Shown here: positions 23,916-36,000 of the stretch, piece by piece
Numbering within the stretch: the stretch's first letter is position 1
Layout of the letters: each line of letters starts with the position of its first letter
Source: Calliphora vicina
Taxonomy: Eukaryota > Arthropoda > Insecta > Diptera > Calliphoridae
Length of the DNA: 64,000 nt
Reading direction: 5' to 3'
Assembly: GCF_958450345.1 (NCBI RefSeq)
Contig: NC_088782.1
Coordinates: 118,468,046 to 118,532,045 of the forward strand
The notes under the pieces: model-generated
The model's input: the letters and a program-made list of their open reading frames with translations, nothing else
Database searches by the model: none
Told to the model about the DNA's origin: nothing
Program-made: the position numbers and the translations under genes

Positions 23916-24760
23916 GTGGTTTCCGTTAAAAATAAATACTAATTTTAGCATTTTTTGCCCAGTATAACAGTTTTGTTTAACTGTTATAAAATTTTGATTT
24001 AAGTAAAAATGTTAAGAATTCTGTAATAATTTGAAATATTTAAACATATTTCATACATTAAATTATTTTCTAGGGAATTTGGTTAAGTTTCAATCGTATA
24101 ACAGTTTAAGTTAACTGTTATACATGTGTTATATTAGTGAAATTTGTATATTTTTATTATACAGATCACATTATTTGTGGTTTCCGTTAAAAAGAAATAC
24201 TTATTTTAGCATTTTTTGTTTAGTATAACAGTTTGGTTTAACTGTTATACAATATTTATTTAAGTAAAAATTATAAGAGTTTTGTAATAATTCGAAATAT
24301 TTAAACATATTTCATACATTAAATTCTTTTCTAGGGAATTTTGTTTGTATAACAGTTTTGGTTAATTGTTATAAAACTGTTATACTGGTTAAATTTCCGT
24401 ATTTATATAACTATAAATGCTTTATAGCAATTTCTTAGTAATAAAATATGTTTTAAATATTAGTTTTAACAGTATAACAGTTTTGTTAAACTGTTATACA
24501 ATTGTTATTTGGGCAAACATTTAAAGAAATTTGTTATAATAAAAGTTAATTTATGCCTAAAATTATTTTCTAGGGAATTTTGTTTGTATAACAGTTTTAG
24601 TTAACTGTTATAAAACTGTTATATTGATAAATTTTTAGTATTTTCAAATTATTTACAATTCTAGGCAAAAATTTAAATATTTTTCTTAATTTTTTTATGT
24701 ATAACAGTTTAAATTAACTGTTATATAATCATTATTTATTAAAAAAATATTTTTTTTTCC
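23916..24760 (+). repeat. Family P: seven regularly spaced 26 bp palindromes
   Basis: A 26 bp palindrome with arms TATAACAGTT and AACTGTTATA and a 6 nt centre occurs at 23963, 24097, 24224, 24348, 24473, 24587 and 24700. Steps are 134, 127, 124, 125, 114 and 113 bp. Arms are identical in all copies except one mismatch (copy 4, right arm AATTGTTATA), while the centre differs in every copy. The spacers are AT-rich with two alternating types, one carrying TTTTCTAGGGAATTT and the other TTTTAGCATTTTTT, so the larger unit is about 250 bp. Arm conservation against variable centres suggests the dyad itself is maintained. Confidence 0.93.
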
Positions 24761-25255
24761 AAAAATTTAACATTTTTTAATCCTTCCTTTTCCCCTCATC
24801 TCTGCTATTTTTTCTTCTATAGCTTTACTTATTTTTAATACATTTTTCCACTAGATTTTATTGTCGATAAATAAAATAAATGCTGGGGTATTATGTGGTG
24901 TTTATAATTTGCTCATCTATTTAGACTATTTAGTTTTATAATTATTTCGAACAGCGAACATTATGCCGCATTGGCTTTGATTTTACATTGTAGTTTTGTT
25001 AACAAATAATTAAATGAAAACTAAATGTATTGTCCCCTAAAGCGTAATAATTGGACATTTGACAGTCGGCTTGGCTAATCATTAGACAGGGGGGCTTCAC
25101 CACCTATTCATGAATAAAATAAAATTACCACTTAATTGAGCAAGTCATGCAGTGTTTCACAGCATGTTATATTAAAATTAGTGGTTGCTACTAAGAGATT
25201 AACAAAATTATTAATATATCGCAGATTTGAATTGTAATACAAATTTAGTTTTTAG
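24761..25255. other. Unique spacer, possible regulatory sequence
   Basis: Non-tandem and of more mixed composition than its neighbours. It contains several TAAT-type motifs, including the 11 bp palindrome CTAATCATTAG at 25075-25085, TAATAATTGG (25046) and TTAATTGAG (about 25133). A regulatory element is possible; no gene is seen. Confidence 0.5.
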
Positions 25256-27745
25256 TTTTAATTTAGCTTTAAGCGTAGGTTCTTTAAGGTATTACTTAAG
25301 CTTTAATCGGAGTGGTATCTAAATTCTTACTAAAGCCTCTTTCGCACGTCTTTCTAAAGCCTTAATCGCAGGTCTTCCTAAAGTCTTTCTAAAGCCTCAA
25401 TCATAGGTCTTTATAAAGCCTTAATCGCAGGTCTTCCTAAAGTCTTACTAAAGCCTCTTTCGTAGGTCTTACTAAAGCCTCTATCTTAGGTCTTCCTAAA
25501 GCCTCAATCATAGTTCTTTCTAAAGTCTTATTAAAGCCCCAATCGTAGGTCTTCCTAAAGTCTTACTAAAGCCTCAATCGTAGGTCTTTCTAAAGTCTCT
25601 CTAAAGCCTCAATCATAGGTCTTTATAAAGTCTTACTAAAGCCTTAATCGCAGGTCTTCCTAAAGTCTTACTAAAGCCTCTTTCGTAGGTCTTACTAAAG
25701 CCTCTATCTTAGGTCTTCCTAAAGCCTCAATCATAGTTCATTCTAAAGTCTTATTAAAGCCTCAATCGTAGGTCTTCCTAAAGTCTATCTAAAGCCTCAA
25801 TCGTAGGTCTTTCTAAAGTCTCTCTAAAGCCTCAATCATAGGTCTTCCTAAAGTCTATCCAAAGCCCCAATTGTAGGTCTTCCTAAAGTCTATGTAAAGC
25901 CTCAATCATAGGTCTTCCTAAAGTCTATCTAGAGCCTCAATCGTAGGTCTTCCTAAAGTCTCTCTAATGCCTCAATCGCAGGTCTTCCTAAAGTCTTACT
26001 AAAGCCTCAATCGTAGGTCTTCCTAAAGTCTCTCTAAAGCCTCAATCATAGGTCTGCCTAAAGTCTCTCTAAAGCCTCAATCATAGGTCTTCCTAAAGTC
26101 TATCTAAAGCCTCAATCGTAGGTCTTCCTAAAGTCTATCTAAAGCCTCAATCGTAGGTCTTCCTAAAGTCTCTCTAAAGCCTCAATTGTAGGTCTTCCTA
26201 AAGTCTATCTAAAGCCTTAATCGCAGGTCTTCCTAAAGTCTTGCTAAAGCCTCAATCGTATGTCTTTCTAAAGTCTTATTAAAGCCTCAATCATAAGTCT
26301 TTCTAAAGTCTTACTAAAGCCTCAATCGTAGGTCTTCCTAAAGTCTCTCTAAAGCCTCAATCGTAGGCCTTCCTAAAGTCTTACTAAAGCCTCAATCATA
26401 GGTCTTCTTAAAGTCTTACTAAAGCCTCAATCGTAGGTCTTCCTAAAGTCTATCTAAAGCCTCAATCATAGGTCTTTCTAAAGTCTTACTAAAGCCTCAA
26501 TCGTAGGTCTTCCTAAAGTCTTACTAAAGCCTCAATCATAGGTCTTCCTAAAGTCTTACTAAAGCCTCAATCGTAGGTCTTCCTAAAGTCTCTCTAAAGC
26601 CTCAATCGTAGGCTTTCCTAAAGTCTTACTAAAGCCTCAATCATAGGTCTTCTAAAGTGTTACTAAAGCCTCAATCAAAGGTCTTCCTAAAGTCTTACTA
26701 AAGCCTCAATCATTGGTCTTCCTAAAGTCTCTCTAAAGCCTCAATCGTAGGCTTTCCTAAAGTCTTACTAAAGCCTCAATCATAGGTCTTCTAAAGTGTT
26801 ACTAAAGCCTCAATCTTAGGTCTTCTTAAAGTCTATCTAAAGCCTCAATCATAGGTCTTTCTAAAGTCTTACTAAAGCCTTAATCGCAGGTCTTCCTAAA
26901 GTCTTTCTAAAGCCTCAATCATAGGACTTCCTAAAGTCCTATTAAAGCCTCAATCATAGGTCTTCCTAAAGTCCTACTAAAGCCTCAATCATTGGTCTTC
27001 CTAAAGTCTTACTAAAGCCTCAATCATAGGTCTTCCTAAAGTCTATTTAAAGCCTCAATCTTAGGTCTTCTTAAAGTCTATCTAAAGCCTCAATCATAGG
27101 TCTTTCTAAAGCCTCAATCGTAGGTATTCCTAAAGTCTTTCTAAAGCCTCAATCGTAGGCCTTCCTAAAGTCTATCTAAAGCCTCAATCATAGATCTTTC
27201 TAAAGTCTTACTAAAGCCTCTTTTGTAGGTCTTCCTAAAGTCTTACTAAAGCCTCAATCATAAGTCTTCCTAAAGTCTTACTAAAGCATCAATCGTAGGT
27301 CTTCCTAAAGTCTTACTAAAGCCTCAATCATTGGTGTTCCTGAAGTCTTACTAATGCCTCTATCATTGGTCTTCCTGAAGTCTTACTAAAGCCTCAATCA
27401 TAGGTCTTCCTAAAGTCTATTTAAAGCCTCAATCTTAGGTCTTCTTAAAGTCTATCTAAAGCCTCAATCATAGGTCTTTCTAAAGTCTTACTAAAGCCTC
27501 TTTCGTAGGTCTTCCTAAAGTCTTGCTAAAGCGTCAATCATAGGTCTTACTAAAGCCTCATTCGTAGGTCTTCCTAAAGTCCTACTAAGTCTAAATTGTA
27601 GGTCTAAAGCTTCAATTGTAGGTCTTCCTAACGTCTTACTTAAGCCACAAGCGCAGGTCTTTACCTAACAATCTCTCGTAGGTCTCTCAAAAGTCTTAGT
27701 TAAGCTTCATTCGCAGACCGTTCTATAGTTTTAGAGAATACCTAC
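25256..27745 (+). repeat. Family D 35 bp array (second, cleanest block)
   Basis: About 70 units of 35 bp: ACTAAAGCCTCAATCGTAGG plus TCTTCCTAAAGTCTT. Alternating variants (CTCTCTAAAG, CTATCTAAAG, AATCATAGG, CTTTCGTAGG, TTAATCGCAGG) mark local higher-order copies; for example the CCTCTATCTTAGG stretch at 25478 repeats at 25701. The right end decays after about 27580. All three D blocks have the same orientation. Confidence 0.96.
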
Positions 27746-28881
27746 AATTGAGTTCTTTTCTAGTCCCTACTCCATGCTCTTGGTAGCTTTTTATCTAAAT
27801 AATATTATAGCAAAACTATTACACTAATTACTGCTGTAACTATATATTATAACATTAAAATTAAATTTAATCCTTTTTGTCCTGCCATGACAACTTTAAC
27901 GAAAGGTTATTTCAGCAAACTGCCCGAAAAAAAATCTAAAAAAATAAAAAAATAAACGATGAAAAATTAAAAACCAGACATTGGCAAACATTTAATTTTT
28001 AGTTATTTTTATTTTTTTGTTTGTAACATACTCTATTCCTTAGTATATAAATATGAGATATTATACATACAATAACCCTGTATATGAGAAGAATAAAAAA
28101 TATATATATGAATTACATGACTGTTTTTAGGCTATAAGGCTAAACAGATTCCAACTATGTACCCAAGAACATAACATAACATACCCTTACTAGAAACATG
28201 AAAACAGTTTTCCAAACTGAACAACAACTAAGTACTACAAACTACTACTGCAATTTGTAGAAAATTGGTTGCCTTTTTTTAAGTAGAACAAGGCTTTTAC
28301 TTTAATATCATCTCGTATATATATTTTTGGGCATTTCTTTCTTTTTTGGTTTGTTTAATTTTTGTTCTTTTTGAATGTCTAGATTATGAACGTTTTTGAT
28401 TATGAGCAGCAGCAAAAAAAAAAAAAAAAGGCACAATATTTGTCCTTTATTTTGAGAAATAAAGTTGAAAAGTGAGCTAGATTTTGTTGCTTCAAGAAGT
28501 GAGTGAGTGCGTTGGAGTGTTTAAAATTGTGTAATATTAAACTCTTTTGTATTTGATCACAAACAGTTAAGATAGTTTTTTCTTTTTTGATTAAACCAAA
28601 TACTTTTGTGGGTTTTTCTATTAAGATTTTTTTGGGAAAAAGGTGCTTGGATTGTAAACGATAGTACAAGCTGTACAATGGACAATAGCAACCTTAAAAA
28701 GTTTTTGAAATTAATAATTGAAAGAGCTAGATATTGTATTGTCAAATATATTAGATTTGAAATGTATAAGTAAGCAGTTTTGTTATAATCGTAACAATGC
28801 TAAATCTATAATAAACAAAATCTTAACCCAAATATTTAATTTTTCTTAAGGAAAGATGAAAAATTAAGGGTATAAAAGCTT
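27746..28881. other. AT-rich spacer
   Basis: Non-tandem. Poly-A tracts (A16 at about 28412-28428), ATATATAT runs near 28098 and 28315. Small minus-strand frames at 28400-28745 have no recognisable domain. Nothing else identified. Confidence 0.7.
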
Positions 28882-28907
28882 TATAACAGTTACTGTAATC
28901 CGTTATA
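28882..28907 (+). repeat. Isolated, decayed family P palindrome
   Basis: TATAACAGTT, a 6 nt centre, then ATCCGTTATA: the same 26 bp length and left arm as the seven copies at 24 kb, with two mismatches in the right arm. It sits immediately before the third D block, as family P sits immediately after the first. Confidence 0.7.
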
Positions 28908-31300
28908 CTAACTAAAGCTTTAGTTAAGCTTGAATCGTAGGTCTTTCTAAAGTCTTAGATAAGCTTTAATCAAAGGTCTTTCTATAGCCTTAGTTAAGCA
29001 TCAGTCGTAGGTTTTCTATAGCCTTAGATAATCCTCAATTGTAACCCTTTTTAAAGCCTTGTTTATGCCTCAAACGTAGGTCTTTCTAAAGTCTTACTTA
29101 AGCTTCAATCACAGGTCTTCCAAAAATCGACTTAATCTTCAATCGTAGGTCTTCCTAAGCTTCAATCGTATGTCGTTTAAGGACTTAGTTAGGCTTCAAT
29201 CGTATGTCTTCCAAAAGTCTTAGCTAGGCTTTAATTGTAGGTCTTCCTAATGTCTTAGTTAAGCTTCAATCGTAGGTCTTTCTAAAATCGTACTTAAGCT
29301 TCAATCGTAGGTCTTCCTAAATTTTAGTTATGCTCAATAATAGGTTTCACTAAAGTCTTCATTCGTAGGTCTTCCTAAAGTCGTACAGAACCTTTAATCA
29401 TAGGTCTTCCTAAAGTTTAGTTAAGCTCAATCGCGGGTCTTCCTAAAGTCTTAGTTAGGCTTCAATCGTAAGTCTTCCTAAAGTTTAGTTAAGCTCAATT
29501 GTAGGTCTTCCTAATGTCTTAGTTAGGCTTCAATCGTTGGTCTTCCTAAAGTCGTACAGAACCTTTAATAATAGGTCTTTCTAAAGTTTAGTTAGGCTCA
29601 ATTGTAGGTCTTCCTAATGTCTTAGTTAGGCTTCAATCGTAGGTCTTCCTAAAGTCCTAGTTAGGCTTCAATCGTAGGTCTTCCTAAAGTTTAGTTAAGC
29701 TCAATTGTAGGTCTTCCAAAAGTCTTAGTTAGGCTTCAATCGTTGGTCTTCCTAAAGTCGTACAGAACCTTTAATCATAGGTCTTCCTAAAGTTTAGTTG
29801 AGCTCAATTGTAGGTCTTCATAATGTCTTAGTTAGGCTTCAATCGTTGGTCTTCCTAAAGTCGTACAGAACCTTTAATCATAGGTCTTCCTAAAGTTTAG
29901 TTAGGCTCAATTGTAGGTCTTCCTAATGTCTTAGTTAGGCTTCAATCGTTGGTCTTCCTAAAGCCGTACAGAACCTTTAATCATAGGTCTTCCTAAAGTT
30001 TAGTTAAGTTTAATCGTAGGTCTTCCTATAGTGTCTCTAAAGCTTCAATCGTAGGTCTTCCTAAAGTCTTAGTTAGGCTTCAATCGTAGGTCTTCCTAAA
30101 GTCGTACAGAATCTTTAATCATAGGTCTTCCTAAAGTTTAGTTAAGCTAAATTTTAGGTCTTCCAAAAGTCTTAGTTTGGCTTCAATCGTAGGTCTTTCT
30201 GAAGTCGTGCAGAACCTTTAATCATAGGTCTTCCTAAAGTTTAGTTAAGCTCAATTGTAGGTCTTCCTAATGTCTTAGTTAGGCTTCAATCGTAGGTCTT
30301 CCAAAAGTCTCAGTTTGGCTTCAATCGTTGGTCTTTCTAATGTCTTAGTTAGGCTTCAATCGTAGGTCTTCCTAAAGTTTAGTTAAGCTCAATTGTAGGT
30401 CTTCCAAAAGTCTTAGTTTGGCTTCAATCGTTGGTCTTCCTAAAGTCGTACAGAACCTTTAATCATAGGTCTTCCTAAAGTTTAGTTAAGCTCTATCGTA
30501 GGTCTTCCTAAAGTCTTAGTTAGGCTTCAGTTGTAGGTCTTCCTAAAGTTTAGTTAAGCTAAATTGTAGGTCTTCCTAATGTCTTAGTTAGGCTTCAATC
30601 GTAGGTCTTCCAAAAGTCTCAGTTTGGCTTCAATCGTTGGTCTTTCTAATGTCTTAGTTAGGCTTCAATCGTAGGTCTTCCTAAAGTTTAGTTAAGCTCA
30701 ATTGTAGGTCTTCCAAAAGTCTTAGTTTGGCTTCAATCGCTGGTCTTCCTAAAGCCGTACATAACCTTTAATCATAGGTCTTCCTAAAGTTTAGGTAAGC
30801 TCAATCGGAGGTCTTCCTAAAGTCTTAGTTAGGCTTCAATCGTTGGTCTTCCTAAAGTTTAGTTAAGCTCAATTGTAGGTCTTCCAAAAGTCTTAGTTAG
30901 ACTTCAATCGTTGGTATTCCTGAAGTCGTACAGAACCTTTAATCATAGGTCTTCCTAAAGTTTAGTTAAGCTCTATCGTAGGTCTTCCTAAAGTCTTAGT
31001 TAGGCTTCAGTTGTAGGTCTTCCTAAAGTTTAGTTAAGCTAAATTGTAGGTCTTCCTAATGTCTTAGTTAGGCTTCAATCTTAGGTCTTTCTAAAGTTGT
31101 ACTTAAGCTTCAATCGTAGGTCTTCCTAAAGTTTAGTTAAGCTTCACCCGTAGGTCTTTCTAAAGTCTTGGTTAAGCTTCAATCGTAGGTCTTTCTGATG
31201 CCTAAGTTAAGCTTCAGTCGTAGGTCTTTCCATAGTCTTAGTTAAGCTTCAATCGTAGGTCTTCCTAAAGTCTTAGATAAGCTTCAGTCGTAGTTCTTTC
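28908..31300 (+). repeat. Family D 35 bp array (third block) with 103 bp trimer
   Basis: About 68 units. From about 29380 a trimer is visible: GTTAGGCTTCAATCG, GTACAGAACCTTTAATCATA and TTTAGTTAAGCTCAATTG subtypes (35+35+33 bp). The ACAGAACC marker recurs at 29762, 29865 and 29968 (103 bp each) and again at 30106 and 30209. A longer duplication carries the AAAAGTCTCAGTTTGG marker from 30303 to 30612 (309 bp, three trimers). Confidence 0.95.
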
Positions 31301-31482
31301 TAGGGCAACATATGGAGTTTGAGCCAAAAAGAACTATTCATGTTTTAAGGCTATGCACGAGTCAAGCCAATATCGGGTACTCTGTTCCAAAGAGAACCGT
31401 AGTCGGACAGGGAATGGTCTGAACTATAAAGTTGTTGTTGCGTTAGTTTCCAGTTTGTTTTTGATGGTTTGTTCAGATTTCA
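31301..31482. other. Unclassified insertion-like fragment
   Basis: After the D array stops abruptly at TTCTAGGGCAACATATGG, composition shifts to about half GC for 150 bp (GGTACTCTGTTCC, GAACCGTAGTCGGACAGGG). It ends near a GTTGTTGTTGCG stretch. It looks like a piece of a transposable element, but I cannot identify it. Confidence 0.4.
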
Positions 31483-31680
31483 TCAGACCCTTTTCCACTC
31501 ACCAAATACCGAGAATTTTACCTTAGCGCCTGGATATTTGGCTTTGGTGGCGATTCGGCTCTTCGGACATGCAAACCATCTCTCGCACATTGAAAAACCG
31601 ATGGAACATTTTCACCGTAACCTTTGGTGAGCAATTGGTGTGCTTTAGCGGAACTTTTTGTCAAATTAATATATAACGCT
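31483..31680 (-). pseudogene. Degenerate mariner-family transposase N-terminal fragment
   Basis: Read on the minus strand from about 31680 to 31590, the frame gives KAHQLLTKGYGENVPSV, matching the first helix-turn-helix region of mariner transposases (family pattern: A.AH..L...YGE...S...C.RWF..F.SGDF). After a one-base frameshift near 31590 the next segments correspond to the CERWF..F and SGDF..KD..RPG region, ending with PGAKVKF at about 31533-31513 and a stop at 31483-31485. The DDD catalytic domain and terminal repeats are not seen. This is a short dead remnant. The family match is from memory, so a translated search should confirm it. Confidence 0.6.
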
Positions 31681-33060
31681 TGGTTGGTACACAATTTGTT
31701 GTTTACACTATAATGTTCAATAACTAATAGATATAAATGACAGATATGTACCCTTTAAAATGACATATAAGTTATTTATCTATTGTAAATCCCGCATTTT
31801 CAATTCATACCCAATATATTTTAGATTTTTGTTCAAGATTTTTTTTTATCACAATTTCTTTCAATATTTATTTGTGTGCTCTTTAATCTCTACGAATAAA
31901 ATTTCAATTGCATAAATTAAGAACGAAACGAAATTATAAAATTGTATGTCTTCCAGCGGCAATTGTTTGTTATCAAATGAGTACACGAACAAGTGCCTGC
32001 CACTTGTACTCACTCGTATTTGTTGCAACATTTCTACATCTTCAAATCTAAATTTCTTTAGATAATTTCAATTAAAATTAACAATGCTTTTAAGCCTCTT
32101 TTTTTCATCGCACTCTGACACCCCCTAGCATCCACTGAAACACCCAATGCCTTGAAAAAAAAAAAACAACGAAACGAAAGAAGCAAAAAAAAACTCTGCC
32201 TAGAATGTCATAAAATAAATTAACATTCAGTATTTCTTCGGCAAGTCTAATAAAAACACACAAGTACAATTTAGTATGTGAAAATTGTCACAGCTTTGGA
32301 TGAATTTGTGGAAATTTATATGTGAGGGAATGAAAAAAATTCACATTAAACCTTCAATAAGGCACATACTAATACGATGAACAGTGGCCAAGGAAAGTTA
32401 AATAAAATTTAGAAGTAAAATTTTGGAGATATAAAATCTTAAAAATGTATAAAGACAGGAAGAATGCTGAAGAATCATTGGAAAGGCTGTGTTTTAGAAT
32501 AATTTGATAATTGCTTGTTCCCGCTTTTGCCCCACTGTTCTCTAATACACTTGTTTATCTACTCAAACCTCCATCACGCACATTTAGTGATTATTCTCAT
32601 AACAAATCAACAAACAGTTAGACACATGAACAGATATAATATCTCTCTCTCTCTTTCCCACTCTCTTACACACTCTTTGTCTAACAATAAAATTGTTTTT
32701 TCTTTTATTTCTTCAACAAAAAAACACAAATGTGTTGTACCAACTGAAAGAAATTAATGCAAAAACACTGAAAAAGAAATTGTTTTATGCAAAACACCAG
32801 GGCTGGTTAGAAAATTTCCATGGGGAAAGGAAATTCATAACAAAGATCTAGCAGCAGGAGCAGACAGTAGGTAGAAAAAAAAAAACAAACAAATCAAAGA
32901 GTTTCTTTTCATACTTTGATTGTTTTTTAACACTTTTCAAAGGGAATTTCTGTGTTCTGCCAACGTGTTTTCCTGTTATGTTTTTTTTTTGTATAATGGC
33001 AACGTTTGATGATGCCGCCAGTTAGTAATTGTGGTGAAAGGTCAGGGACTCTCAAATGGA
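31681..33060. other. AT-rich spacer
   Basis: Non-tandem. It may contain flanking mariner noncoding sequence up to about 31800. It holds a CT microsatellite (about 32642-32656) and A-rich runs (32155-32200, 32874-32890). No coding frame supported. Confidence 0.7.
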
Positions 33061-36000
33061 ATCTCTTTACAAGACAATTTTCTATAGGGAAAACTGTCTC
33101 TGCAAGACAATTTTCTATAGGGAAAACTGTCTCTGCAAGACAATTTTCTATAGGGAAAACAGTATCTGCAAGACAATTTTCTATAGGGAAAACAGTCTCT
33201 GCAAGACAATTTTCTATAGGGAAAACTGTCTCTACAAGACAATTTTCTATAGGGAAAACTGTCTCTACAAGACAATTTTCTATAGGGAAAACTGTCTCTA
33301 CAAGACAATTTTCTATAGGGAAAACTGTCTCTACAAGACAATTTTCTATAGGGAAAACTGTCTCTACAAGACAATTTTCTATAGGGAAAACTGTCTCTAC
33401 AAGACAATTTTCTATAGGGAAAACTGTCTCTACAAGACAATTTTCTATAGGGAAAACTGTCTCTACAAGACAATTTTCTATAGGGAAAACTGTCTCTACA
33501 AGACAATTTTCTATAGGGAAAACTGTCTCTACAAGACAATTTTCTATAGGGAAAACTGTCTCTACAAGACAATTTTCTATAGGGAAAACTGTCTCTACAA
33601 GACAATTTTCTATAGGGAAAACTGTCTCTACAAGACAATTTTCTATAGGGAAAACTGTCTCTACAAGACAATTTTCTATAGGGAAAACTGTCTCTACAAG
33701 ACAATTTTCTATAGGGAAAACTGTCTCTACAAGACAATTTTCTATAGGGAAAACTGTCTCTACAAGACAATTTTCTATAGGGAAAACTGTCTCTACAAGA
33801 CAATTTTCTATAGGGAAAACTGTCTCTACAAGACAATTTTCTATAGGGAAAACTGTCTCTACAAGACAATTTTCTATAGGGAAAACTGTCTCTACAAGAC
33901 AATTTTCTATAGGGAAAACTGTCTCGGCAAGACAATTTTCTATAGGAAAACTGTCTCGGCAAGACAATTTTCTATAGGAAAACTGTCTCGGCAAGACAAT
34001 TTTCTATAGGGAAAACTGTCTCGGCAAGACAATTTTCTATAGGAAAACTGTCTCGGCAAGACAATTTTCTATAGGAAAACTGTCTCGGCAAGACAATTTT
34101 CTATAGGAAAACTGTCTCTGCAAGACAACTGTCTCTGCAAGACAATTTTCTATAGGAAAACTGTCTCTGCAAGACAATTTTCTATAGGAAAACTGTCTCT
34201 GCAAGACAATTTTCTATAGGAAAACTGTCTCTGCAAGACAATTTTCTATAGGAAAACTGTCTCTGCAAGACAACTGTCTCTGCAAGACAATTTTCTATAG
34301 GAAAACTGTCTCTGCAAGACAATTTTCTATAGGAAAACTGTCTCTGCAAGACAATTTTCTATAGGAAAACTGTCTCTGCAAGACAATTTTCTATAGGAAA
34401 ACTGTCTCTGCAAGACAATTTTCTATAGGAAAACTGTCTCTGCAAGACAATTTTCTATAGGAAAACAGTCTCTGCAAGACAATTTTCTATAGGAAAACAG
34501 TCTCTGCAAGACAATTTTCTATAGGAAAACAGTCTCTGCAAGACAATTTTCTATAGGAAAACAGTCTTTGCAAGACAATTTTCTATAGGAAAACAGTCTT
34601 TGCAAGACAATTTTCTATAGGAAAACAGTCTTTGCAAAACAATTTTCTATAGGGAAAACTGTCTCGGCAAGACAATTTTCTATAGGAAAACAGTCTTTGC
34701 AAAACAATTTTCTATAGGGAAAACTGTCTCGGCAAGACAATTTTCTATAGGAAAACTGTCTCGGCAAGACAATTTTCTATAGGAAAACTGTCTCGGCAAG
34801 ACAATTTTCTATAGGAAAACTGTCTCGGCAAGACAATTTTCTATAGGAAAACTGTCTCGGCAAGACAATTTTCTATAGGAAAACTGTCTCGGCAAGACAA
34901 TTTTCTATAGGAAAACTGTCTCGGCAAGACAATTTTCTATAGGAAAACTGTCTCGGCAAGACAATTTTCTATAGGAAAACTGTCTCGGCAAGACAATTTT
35001 CTATAGGAAAACTGTCTCGGCAAGACAATTTTCTATAGGAAAACTGTCTCGGCAAGACAATTTTCTATAGGAAAACTGTCTCGGCAAGACAATTTTCTAT
35101 AGGAAAACTGTCTCGGCTAGACAATTTTCTATAGGAAAACTGTCTCGGCTAGACAATTTTCTATAGGAAAACTGTCTCGGCAAGACAATTTCCTATAGGA
35201 AAACTGTCTCGGCTAGACAATTTTCTATAGGAAAACTGTCTCGGCAAGACAATTTCCTATAGGAAAACTGTCTCTGCAAGACAATTTTCTATAGGAAAAC
35301 TGTCTCTGCAAGACAATTTTCTATAGGAAAACTGTCTCTGCAAGACAATTTTCTATAGGAAAACTGTCTCTGCAAGACAACTGTCTCTGCAAGACAATTT
35401 TCTATAGGAAAACTGTCTCTGCAAGACAATTTTCTATAGGAAAACTGTCTCTGCAAGACAATTTTCTATAGGAAAACTGTCTCTGCAAGACAATTTTCTA
35501 TAGGAAAACTGTCTCTGCAAGACAATTTTCTATAGGAAAACTGTCTCTGCAAGACAATTTTCTATAGGAAAACAGTCTCTGCAAGACAATTTTCTATAGG
35601 AAAACAGTCTCTGCAAGACAATTTTCTATAGGAAAACAGTCTCTGCAAGACAATTTTCTATAGGAAAACAGTCTCTGCAAGACAATTTTCTATAGGAAAA
35701 CAGTCTTTGCAAGACAATTTTCTATAGGAAAACAGTCTTTGCAAGACAATTTTCTATAGGAAAACAGTCTTTGCAAAACAATTTTCTATAGGGAAAACTG
35801 TCTCGGCAAGACAATTTTCTATAGGAAAACAGTCTTTGCAAAACAATTTTCTATAGGGAAAACTGTCTCGGCAAGACAATTTTCTATAGGAAAACTGTCT
35901 CGGCAAGACAATTTTCTATAGGAAAACTGTCTCGGCAAGACAATTTTCTATAGGAAAACTGTCTCGGCAAGACAATTTTCTATAGGAAAACTGTCTCGGC

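Noticed and set aside
31527..31670. Forward-strand frame across the mariner remnant
   Set aside because: Shadow frame; the minus strand matches the mariner pattern.
33006..34009. Overlapping plus and minus frames of 306-355 codons
   Set aside because: Same period effect. No start context, no domain, and the same bases are open in four frames.
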